Of a DNA stretch of 64,000 bases, positions 39,297-46,018 are shown piece by piece; position 1 is the stretch's first letter, and each line of letters begins with the position of its first letter. Under the pieces are notes generated by a model. The model saw nothing but the letters and a program-made list of their open reading frames with translations. It searched no databases and was not told the DNA's origin. Source of the stretch: Betaproteobacteria bacterium (lineage in GTDB: Bacteria > Pseudomonadota > Gammaproteobacteria > Burkholderiales > Burkholderiaceae_C); assembly GCA_016704535.1 (NCBI GenBank), contig JADIZZ010000006.1, positions 124,001-188,000 of the forward strand. Reading direction: 5' to 3'. The translations under genes were made by a program, and so were the position numbers.

Positions 39297-40105
39297 CCAC
39301 CGCCCTGCCCTTCACGGTGCTGGTGCCGGCGCGGCTGGCGTCGACGCGGCTTCCGAACAAGCCGCTGGCCGACATCGCCGGGCTGCCCATGGTCGTGCGT
39401 GTGGCGCGACGGGCCGCGGCCAGTGGCGCCACCCGTGTGGTGGTGGCCGCCGACGACGCATGCATCGCCGACGCCTGCGCCACGCACGGCGTGGCGGTGC
39501 TGCTGACCCGCACTGACCACGCCAGCGGCAGCGACCGCCTGGCCGAGGCCTGCGCACTGCTGGGCCTGGATGGCGACGACGTCGTCGTCAACGTGCAGGG
39601 CGACGAGCCGCTGATCGATCCGGCGCTGGTGCGGCGCTGCGCCGAACTGCTTGTCGAACGTCCCGACTGCGTGATGAGCACCGTGGCGCATCCGCTGACC
39701 GACGCGGCCGACTACCTGAACCCAAACGTCGTCAAGGTGGTGCTCGATGCCGCCGGCCGCGCGCTTTACTTCAGCCGCGCGCCCATCCCCTGGCAGCGCG
39801 ACGGCGCCACAGTCACTGCCCAGGGCACCACGCCCGCGCTGCCGCGCCCCGCACCCTTGCGCCACCTGGGCCTCTACGGCTACCGCGCTGCCTTCCTGCG
39901 CCGCTTCCCGACGCTGGCCTCGGCGCCGCTGGAGCAGACCGAGGCGCTGGAGCAGTTGCGTGTGCTGTGGCACGGCGAGCGCATCGCCGTTCACGTGGCC
40001 GCGCACGGCCCGGGGCCGGGTGTCGACACGCCGGAAGACCTGGCCCGTGTACGAGCGCTCTTCGACGCCGCTCGCGACCGCGGCGACGCAGCGCCAGCGC
40101 CCTGA
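39293..40105 (+). CDS. kdsB: 3-deoxy-manno-octulosonate cytidylyltransferase
   Basis: A 270-residue KdsB that activates Kdo with CTP for LPS core synthesis. Family motifs: VLVPARLASTRLPNKPLADI, RTDHASGSDRLAEA, VNVQGDEPLIDPAL, YFSRAPIPWQRD and RHLGLYGYRAAFLRRF. GTG start in a GTGA overlap with the Trm112 gene. Slightly longer than E. coli (248) owing to an insertion near TVTAQGTTPALPRPAP. Confidence 0.94.
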   Translation: MTTALPFTVLVPARLASTRLPNKPLADIAGLPMVVRVARRAAASGATRVVVAADDACIADACATHGVAVLLTRTDHASGSDRLAEACALLGLDGDDVVVNVQGDEPLIDPALVRRCAELLVERPDCVMSTVAHPLTDAADYLNPNVVKVVLDAAGRALYFSRAPIPWQRDGATVTAQGTTPALPRPAPLRHLGLYGYRAAFLRRFPTLASAPLEQTEALEQLRVLWHGERIAVHVAAHGPGPGVDTPEDLARVRALFDAARDRGDAAPAP

Positions 40106-40253
40106 TCGTCCACGCCGACGCCTTCGGGTTCACCCCGTCCCGACGTCAGTTTGACGCCGTGGCGTGCGTGATATTCTCGATCGGAGAGACACCGTACTCG
40201 GTATCCACCACCGAGACGGCCCGCCCCCAGAACACGAACTTCCGAGGCACTCG

Positions 40254-40910
40254 ATGAGACTCATCCTCCTGGGCGCCCCCGGCGCCGGCAAGGGCACGCA
40301 AGCCACCTTCATCTGCCGCCACTTCGGCATCCCGCAGATCAGCACCGGCGACATGCTGCGAGCCGCGGTCAAGGCCGGTTCGCCCCTGGGTGTTGCGGCC
40401 AAGAAGGTGATGGACAGTGGAGGACTCGTCAGCGACGAGATCATCATCGGCCTCGTCAAGGAACGGATCCAGCAGCCCGACTGCACCGGCGGTTTCCTCT
40501 TCGACGGTTTCCCGCGCACCATCCCGCAGGCCGACGCGATGAAAGACGCCGGTGTCGTACTCGACGTCGTGCTCGAGATCGACGTGCCCGAAGCCGACAT
40601 CATCGAACGCATGAGCGGCCGTCGGGCGCACCTGCCTTCTGGCCGCACTTACCACGTGAAGTTCAACCCGCCCAAGGTCGCTGGCATCGACGACATCAGC
40701 GGCGAGCCCCTCATCCAGCGCGACGACGACAAGGAAGAAACGGTACGCAAGCGCCTGCAGGTCTATCAGAGCCAGACAAGGCCGCTGGTCGACTACTACG
40801 GTGAATGGGCGGCCAGCGGCAAGCCCGGTGCGCCCCGCTACGCGAAGATCAGCGGCACCGGCAGTGTCGAGGACATCACGGCGCGCGTGATGATGGCGCT
40901 GAAGGGCTGA
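40254..40910 (+). CDS. adk: adenylate kinase
   Basis: A 218-residue long-form adenylate kinase (ATP + AMP to 2 ADP). P-loop GAPGAGKGTQ, LFDGFPRTIPQADAM, LID domain with GRTYHVKFNPPKVAGIDD and DDDKEETVRKRLQVY. The LID lacks zinc cysteines. The ATG at 40254 (MRLILLGAPG) is canonical. About 150 bases separate it from kdsB, so it likely has its own promoter. Confidence 0.96.
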   Translation: MRLILLGAPGAGKGTQATFICRHFGIPQISTGDMLRAAVKAGSPLGVAAKKVMDSGGLVSDEIIIGLVKERIQQPDCTGGFLFDGFPRTIPQADAMKDAGVVLDVVLEIDVPEADIIERMSGRRAHLPSGRTYHVKFNPPKVAGIDDISGEPLIQRDDDKEETVRKRLQVYQSQTRPLVDYYGEWAASGKPGAPRYAKISGTGSVEDITARVMMALKG

Positions 40911-40941
40911 CGAACTCGGCAGACAGGCAGGAGCGCATGGC

Positions 40942-41700
40942 ATGGACATCGCAGGCAAGGTTTTCATCGTCACCGGCGGCGCATCGGGCCTCGGCGAAGG
41001 CACGGCGCGCATGCTGGCGGCGCACGGCGGCAAGGTGGTCGTAGCCGACCTGCAGGTCGAGCGAGGCCAGGCCGTCGCGGCCGAGATCGGCGGCATCTTC
41101 GTGAAGTGCGACGTCAGCCAGGAAGCCGACGGCCAGGCCGTGGTGGCTGCAGCCTTGGCCCGCGGCAAGCTGATGGGCCTGGTGAATTGCGCCGGTATCG
41201 CGCCGGCTGCCAAGACTGTCGGCAAGGACGGCGCGCACCCGCTGGCGCTCTTCACGAAGACGATCACGGTCAACCTGATAGGCAGCTTCAACATGATCCG
41301 TGTGGCCGCCGAGGCCATGGCGAAGAACACACCCGAGCCCACTGGCGAGCGCGGCGTGCTCATCAGCACCGCCAGCGTGGCCGCCTACGATGGCCAGATC
41401 GGCCAGGCCGCCTACGCCGCCAGCAAAGGCGGTGTAGTGGGCATGACGCTGCCCATCGCACGCGACCTGGCACGTAACGGCATCCGCAACATGACCATCG
41501 CGCCCGGCATCTTCGGGACACCCATGCTCTTCGGCATGCCGCAGGAGGTGCAGGATGCGCTGGCCGCCAGCGTGCCCTTCCCCAGCCGGCTGGGAACGCC
41601 GGCCGATTACGCCAAACTCGTCAAACACATCGTCGAGAACGAAATGCTGAACGGCGAGGTCATTCGGCTCGACGGGGCCATACGGCTGGCGCCGAAGTAA
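40942..41700 (+). CDS. short-chain dehydrogenase (3-hydroxyacyl-CoA dehydrogenase type II-like)
   Basis: A 252-residue classical SDR. The nucleotide-binding motif is VTGGASGLGEG, NCAGIAP follows, the catalytic tyrosine/lysine are in AAYAASKGGV, and an upstream Ser lies in ISTASVAAYDG. The overall sequence, especially FGTPMLFGMPQEVQDALAASVPFP, resembles the HSD17B10 / 3-hydroxy-2-methylbutyryl-CoA dehydrogenase group used in fatty-acid or isoleucine breakdown. It follows adk by 31 bases. Substrate is inferred. Confidence 0.88.
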   Translation: MDIAGKVFIVTGGASGLGEGTARMLAAHGGKVVVADLQVERGQAVAAEIGGIFVKCDVSQEADGQAVVAAALARGKLMGLVNCAGIAPAAKTVGKDGAHPLALFTKTITVNLIGSFNMIRVAAEAMAKNTPEPTGERGVLISTASVAAYDGQIGQAAYAASKGGVVGMTLPIARDLARNGIRNMTIAPGIFGTPMLFGMPQEVQDALAASVPFPSRLGTPADYAKLVKHIVENEMLNGEVIRLDGAIRLAPK

Positions 41701-41737
41701 CGCCTGCCGGGCGCCGGCATGCCGGTGCGCTCGGCTC

Positions 41738-41893
41738 TCAATCCGGCGGCGGCTGATTGATCACCGGCCAGTACATGCCGAGCTGACGCACGATCTCGGA
41801 GCGCTGCTCGAAGCGCACGGGCTTGCTCCCTTCGACTGCGACCCGTGCGCGTAGGAAAACGACGACGGCAAGAACCGGTGCCCTCCGCTGCAT
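41738..41893 (-). CDS. small hypothetical ORF or remnant
   Basis: A 51-codon frame whose C-terminal half (KPVRFEQRSEIVRQLGMYW) looks like natural protein sequence, ending PVINQPPPD. The first 20 residues are a hydrophobic, arginine-bearing segment. I do not recognise it. It may be the tail of a decayed gene at the edge of the accessory region, convergent with the SDR gene. Confidence 0.3.
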   Translation of the reverse strand: MQRRAPVLAVVVFLRARVAVEGSKPVRFEQRSEIVRQLGMYWPVINQPPPD

Positions 41894-41952
41894 GCGCGCC
41901 GGCCCCCGCCCGATACTGTGGATCAGACAACAGTACCGTTTCGGTCCGCACC

Positions 41953-42144
41953 ATGAACACCCATCCCCTTCTCGTCACCGTACTTCTCGCATTCCCCACC
42001 ATCGGCGTCGGCTTGCTGGCCCGGTGGGTCATGGCCCAGGTGGAAAGCGAGTTCCGCTCCGATGCTCGACTTGAGAAGGCAGATTTCGACATCGGGACCT
42101 GGTCGACGCCGCGCCACCCGATGTGCTCCGCTTCGCATCGATAG
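41953..42144 (+). CDS. small hypothetical membrane ORF
   Basis: A 63-codon frame with one likely membrane helix (PLLVTVLLAFPTIGVGLLARW) then a charged segment VESEFRSDARLEKADFD. No family is recognised and no strong ribosome-binding site is seen. It converges on the receiver gene downstream. It could be a short real protein or chance. Confidence 0.3.
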   Translation: MNTHPLLVTVLLAFPTIGVGLLARWVMAQVESEFRSDARLEKADFDIGTWSTPRHPMCSASHR

Positions 42145-42224
42145 CCCTCTCGTGTCTGCGCGGCAGCAGGCCCGGTCAGACCGTGGCCATCGGTTGAAGG
42201 CGAATGCCCAACCGGCTGATCCAC

Positions 42225-42839
42225 TCAGCGCAGCGACGCGCTGCTCGTCCCGGGCGCCACAGGCGACGATTGCCAAAGGCTGTTGCCAAGGTGCACAACG
42301 CGAACGGTCGAGGCCGCGCGATACGCGGGGCACCATCTGACCAAACAGTCCTCCAATTCCTGGTCTCCGCACGGCTTGATCAGGCTGCCGTTGAAGCCGT
42401 ACGTCGCCAGCAGGCCCGCCCCCGGAACACATGAGGAGTACGCGATGACGGGGACCGCGGGTCGCAGACTGTGGGTCTCCAAACGCCGAATCTCGGCCGT
42501 CGCTGCCAATCCATCGAGGATCGGCATCTGCAGATCCATCAGGATCAGATCGAAATGAAGCTCGCACGCAAGCGCTACGGCCTCGGCGCCATCTGCCGCG
42601 AGCAACGGTACAAAGCCACGCGTTTCCATCATCGTCGAGATCATCATCTGGTTGAGCGGGTTGTCATCGACTACGAGCACGCGGATCGACTCACTGCGCG
42701 GCGCGTCCGCCTGCCTGGCTTCACTCGGAAGGGCTTCGGGCAGTGGCCATAGGTCTTTCGACCGGACCAGCAGCCAAGCTCTGAGGACCCCCAACAGGCC
42801 ACTGGGGCCTGGCGAACCGGGGACAGGAATACTGCTCAT
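42225..42839 (-). CDS. stand-alone receiver-domain protein
   Basis: A 204-residue protein with a roughly 50-residue N-terminal extension and one CheY-like receiver: IRVLVVDDNPLNQMM (acidic pair), phosphoacceptor in LILMDLQMPILDG, and a lysine in SLIKP. This receiver type is usual at the end of hybrid kinases (BarA-like), but no kinase or output domain is attached. The ATG at 42839 follows GGAGAG at seven bases; the open frame to 42914 is less likely. It may be a free phospho-acceptor or a detached fragment of a hybrid kinase. Confidence 0.7.
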   Translation of the reverse strand: MSSIPVPGSPGPSGLLGVLRAWLLVRSKDLWPLPEALPSEARQADAPRSESIRVLVVDDNPLNQMMISTMMETRGFVPLLAADGAEAVALACELHFDLILMDLQMPILDGLAATAEIRRLETHSLRPAVPVIAYSSCVPGAGLLATYGFNGSLIKPCGDQELEDCLVRWCPAYRAASTVRVVHLGNSLWQSSPVAPGTSSASLR

Positions 42840-42923
42840 CGAAGAACTCTCCGAAATCGGATGACGATCGAGCGTGGCACCCTCAGCGACCGGCGTATGT
42901 ACGGTGGCGCTCATGGCGCTTCG

Positions 42924-43136
42924 TCACTGCGCCCCATCACGGTCGGTCGCCAGCAGCCGGTGCCGTTCACACGGGACGAAACCACCCTGGGCCGGGTCAA
43001 GGTCCCAGCGTTCAATCACGACACGCTCGGTTGCTGCGGCATCGATGTGGACCAGGTTCACGGAATTGCCTGCGCCTGCACGCACCCGGCTGCTGACGGC
43101 GGTGACTGCCGATGACCAGCGGCGGGCCAGTCGCAT
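42924..43136 (-). CDS. small hypothetical ORF upstream of the receiver gene
   Basis: A 70-codon frame on the same strand, ending 85 bases before the receiver gene. The central part (VNLVHIDAAATERVVIERW) reads like a natural protein, but no domain is recognised. A competing frame of 84 codons on the other strand is also open, so coding status is uncertain. Confidence 0.3.
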   Translation of the reverse strand: MRLARRWSSAVTAVSSRVRAGAGNSVNLVHIDAAATERVVIERWDLDPAQGGFVPCERHRLLATDRDGAQ

Positions 43137-43183
43137 TCATCTTGCCTGGAGTGCAAACACCCTACCCCGCATGCCGGCCGACG

Positions 43184-43498
43184 CTACGGCGCGCTTGCCC
43201 CCTTGGCAGGGCTCAGCGGGGCCGAATGATCGTTGTTCTGCCCGGGCATCGGCGTGCTCTTGGATTCCTGCGACGGAGCCCGTGTGCCATCCTTGGGCCC
43301 CGGCGTCGCCTTGGCGGCGCTCGTACCCGGGTTCATCGACGGCATCGACGGATCGAAGGCCGGTCCTGTGGTCGCGGCGGATGGCGTCGAGACCAGTTCG
43401 CTGACTTTCGGCGTCGGTGGAGGCGCCTGCTTCTTGTCACAGGCGCCCAGCAACAGCACGCAGGCGCAAAGCGCGCCCAAGGCCAAGGGTGTGTTCAT
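43184..43498 (-). CDS. small proline-rich lipoprotein
   Basis: A 104-residue protein with a lipoprotein signal peptide: hydrophobic core LALGALCACVLLL, lipobox LLGAC with the acylated cysteine at residue 20, followed by DKKQ. The Asp after Cys is an inner-membrane retention signal in E. coli. The mature part is rich in Pro, Ser, Ala and Lys and probably unstructured. No known family is recognised. Confidence 0.65.
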   Translation of the reverse strand: MNTPLALGALCACVLLLGACDKKQAPPPTPKVSELVSTPSAATTGPAFDPSMPSMNPGTSAAKATPGPKDGTRAPSQESKSTPMPGQNNDHSAPLSPAKGASAP

Positions 43499-43652
43499 GA
43501 AACTCCTCTGAAGGTAGGTAAGGTCATCGAGGCCGCAGCATGCGGCGAAGCTGGCATGTCACGTCACCATCCGACCGGCTGCCAAGAGCAAGAGACGCGA
43601 GCGGCAATGCTTGCGCCGATGCTCGGCCCCGTCTGTACGGTTGCGTACCTGA

Positions 43653-43885
43653 TCAGAACTGCGTGCCGATGATCGAGGCCAGCCACTCGCCCAGCCGCTC
43701 GCGCGCAGGCCGAGGCTGCCACTCGGCAAAGCTCACCCGGTGCGACAGTGCGAGGTCCGCTTCGAAGACAGCGGTCTGGGCGCCCGTGAAGGCCTGGTCG
43801 AAGATTTTCAACGTGGCTTCGCCGTTGAGGCGAAACGAGCGCTTGTCGAAGTTCGTCGAGCCTACCGAGGTGAGCAGACCCCCCG
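43653..43885 (-). pseudogene. C-terminal remnant of a cardiolipin synthase / phospholipase D family gene
   Basis: About 75 residues remain, beginning LLTSVGSTNFDKRSFRLNGE, the segment after the second HKD motif of cardiolipin synthases, and running to EWLASIIGTQF. The N-terminal 400 or so residues, including both HKD motifs, are missing; the frame upstream is unrelated. An in-frame ATG at 43913 exists but lies outside the homologous part. It is a truncated relic. Confidence 0.75.
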
Positions 43886-43959
43886 CTTCAGCGCGTCGGC
43901 CAGGGCAAGCCACATGCGCCGCTTGTGCCCGCCATGGACCGAAGAAGCTTATTTATGTT

Positions 43960-43981
43960 CCAATTGGAATCCAATTGGAAT
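43960..43981. promoter_or_regulatory. tandem 11-bp palindromic repeat before the RHH gene (operator candidate)
   Basis: CCAATTGGAAT occurs twice head to tail (43960-43970, 43971-43981); each copy holds the palindrome CCAATTGG. The block is AT-rich in a GC-rich genome, spaced by one helical turn, and ends four bases before the ATG at 43986. Ribbon-helix-helix dimers often bind such tandem sites to repress their own operon. Confidence 0.6.
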
Positions 43982-43985
43982 CCGT

Positions 43986-44420
43986 ATGACTGACATAGGT
44001 GACTTCACTCCGGCAGTCGAACACAGGCAACGCACGGGCGAGACTGAGAAGATGACGGTCAATGTCGGCGTGGTCGATCTGGGCCACGTCGACTTGCTGG
44101 TGCAGGAAGGCTTCTACTCGAACCGGTCCGACCTCATGCGGACGGCACTTCGAAACCAGCTTGCCCTGCATGCCGACACGGTCAAGCAGACCGTGGCTCG
44201 ACGAACGCTCACGGTCGGCCTTCAGCACTACAGCCGCGCCGACCTCGAGACGGTGGTGACTGCAGGCCAGCCACTCCGGGTCCAGGTCGTCGGCCTCGCC
44301 CGCATTGCCGGCGACGTGACGCCCGAGCTCGCGCGTGCCGCCATCCGATCCGTGACCGTGCTGGGCGCGTTCCAGGCGAGCCCGGCGGTGCGCCGGGCCC
44401 TGGCCGATCGCATCCACTGA
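43986..44420 (+). CDS. CopG-like ribbon-helix-helix regulator
   Basis: A 144-residue protein. Residues about 25-60 (MTVNVGVVDLGHVDLLVQEG then FYSNRSDLMRTALRNQL) fit a ribbon-helix-helix DNA-binding fold: strand, helix, SNRSD turn, helix. The C-terminal half (HYSRADLETVVTAGQPLRVQ and following) is a conserved extension in close relatives, which also sit beside PHB-depolymerase-type esterases. It precedes the esterase by 29 bases. Autoregulation through the tandem palindromes is likely. Confidence 0.72.
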   Translation: MTDIGDFTPAVEHRQRTGETEKMTVNVGVVDLGHVDLLVQEGFYSNRSDLMRTALRNQLALHADTVKQTVARRTLTVGLQHYSRADLETVVTAGQPLRVQVVGLARIAGDVTPELARAAIRSVTVLGAFQASPAVRRALADRIH

Positions 44421-44449
44421 ACCGCTACTCACTCGGCAGAAGGAAAGAC

Positions 44450-45649
44450 ATGAAGCCCCCATTCAACGCCCGAGCGCCGTCCTTCGATGCAGACGCGATC
44501 AAGGCGACGATCCAACGGGCGCTCGTGTCCGCGGGCCTGGACACCACGACGGGCCCAATGCATGGCGTGACCGAAACCATCCGGCGTGCGCTTTGCTCGA
44601 GGGGCCTGGGTCAAGCTGCTCCGAGCTTCGACAGCCAGCCCGTCGTCGAGGCCACCGCACGCGTCGTCCCTGCTGGCGAAGACACGAACCCGGCCAGCGG
44701 CCGTGAACCGTCGATTCGTGGCGCGCAGCAGCGGCCCGGCGGTTTCGAGGCGCACGAATTCAGCAACGGCGCTGGCAGCCGGGCATACAAGGTCTATGTG
44801 CCAGCGGAGAAGTCCGATGCACCTCGCGCGATCATCGTGATGCTGCATGGCTGCACCCAGTCCGCAGACGACTTCGCAGCCGGCACACAGCTGAATCGGC
44901 TCGCGGACGAGCACGGCTTCTTGGTCGTGTATCCCGAGCAAGCCGCGCACGCCAATGCGTCGAAGTGCTGGAACTGGTTCAAACCAGAAAACCAGCGGCG
45001 TGGCGTTGGCGAGCCTTCGCTGATCGCCGGTATCGTCCGCGAGGTCGCGCAAAGCCATGGTGCCGACCCGCGCCGCATCTATGTCGCTGGGCTGTCAGCC
45101 GGAGCAGCCATGGCCGTGGTGCTGGGCGAGACCTACCCGGAGTTGTTTGCCGCTGTCGGCGCCCATTCCGGCTTGCCGTATGGCAGCGCGCACGACATTC
45201 CGTCGGCCTTGGCCGCGATGAAAGGCGGGCTCAGTGGGACGGCGGGGCTGAAGAAGGTAGCCGACACCGCCAGAACACCGCGCAGCAAAACCGTGCAAGC
45301 GGTGCCGGTCATCGTGTTCCACGGTGATCGGGACCACACCGTCCAGCAGACCAACGGTGCGCGCATCGTGCAGCAGGCACGGGACGCGCATGGCGCTCGG
45401 GCAGGGGACGCTGGCCTGCGTGCCCGTACGGAGGCAGGCGTCGCGTCGGGCGGCCGGCGCTTCAGTCGCACCGTCCACACCGACACCGAGGGGCAGGCCC
45501 GGATCGAAAGCTGGACCTTGCATGGTGCTGGACACGCCTGGTCGGGTGGTCACCCGAGTGGCTCCTACACCGACTGCACCGGCCCCGAGGCATCAGCGGA
45601 AATGGTGCGATTCTTCATGGCGGTTCCGAACACCGCGCTATCTCCCTGA
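44450..45649 (+). CDS. PHB depolymerase family esterase
   Basis: A 399-residue alpha/beta hydrolase of the Esterase_PHB (LpqC) family. Oxyanion region MLHGCTQSADDFAAGT; nucleophile Ser216 in YVAGLSAGAAM; acid residue in VFHGDRDHTV; histidine in LHGAGHAWSGG. No signal peptide is seen; the first 90 residues are a variable low-complexity region. It may cleave polyhydroxybutyrate or other esters inside the cell. GGAAAG precedes the ATG. It shares a transcript with the RHH gene. Confidence 0.85.
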   Translation: MKPPFNARAPSFDADAIKATIQRALVSAGLDTTTGPMHGVTETIRRALCSRGLGQAAPSFDSQPVVEATARVVPAGEDTNPASGREPSIRGAQQRPGGFEAHEFSNGAGSRAYKVYVPAEKSDAPRAIIVMLHGCTQSADDFAAGTQLNRLADEHGFLVVYPEQAAHANASKCWNWFKPENQRRGVGEPSLIAGIVREVAQSHGADPRRIYVAGLSAGAAMAVVLGETYPELFAAVGAHSGLPYGSAHDIPSALAAMKGGLSGTAGLKKVADTARTPRSKTVQAVPVIVFHGDRDHTVQQTNGARIVQQARDAHGARAGDAGLRARTEAGVASGGRRFSRTVHTDTEGQARIESWTLHGAGHAWSGGHPSGSYTDCTGPEASAEMVRFFMAVPNTALSP

Positions 45650-45660
45650 GCCACTCGGCC

Positions 45661-45891
45661 GACCCTCGAAGCACTCGACGACGTCGTGCTGACGATGGCG
45701 CTGGAACTGCGAGAGATTCCTCGGCCGGCCCTGTACCTGGCCGCCAAGGCCTATGTGCAGTACCGCCGGCGCGGCGGCAGCAAGGGCAGGTGCTCCCCGA
45801 CTTCTTCATCGGCGCCCACGCTGCCGTCGAGGGCTGGGCCTTGCTGACTCGGGACGCCAGCCGCCTCAGGACCTACTTCCAGGCCGCGTGA
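45661..45891 (+). pseudogene. remnant of a PIN-domain (VapC-type) toxin gene, frameshifted
   Basis: The frame from 45662 reads LDDVVLTMALELREIPRPAL then YLAAKAYVQYRRRGGSKG, and after one lost base near 45787 continues VLPDFFIGAHAAVEGWALLT, RDASRLRTYFQAA. The PDFFIGAHA and LLTRD motifs are typical of PIN toxins. The N-terminal third with the first catalytic Asp is missing. It is therefore inactive. No antitoxin gene is adjacent. Confidence 0.75.
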
Positions 45892-46018
45892 GGCGCGCGG
45901 CCGCCCCAGCGCGTTGCCGGTGTCGCGAAGTAGGGCACACCTGCAGCACCTGATGTACTGGTGACGGACCCGTAGCATCACTGGTATCGCGCGCCTGGAC
46001 GGTGCGCAGGAGAACCCC

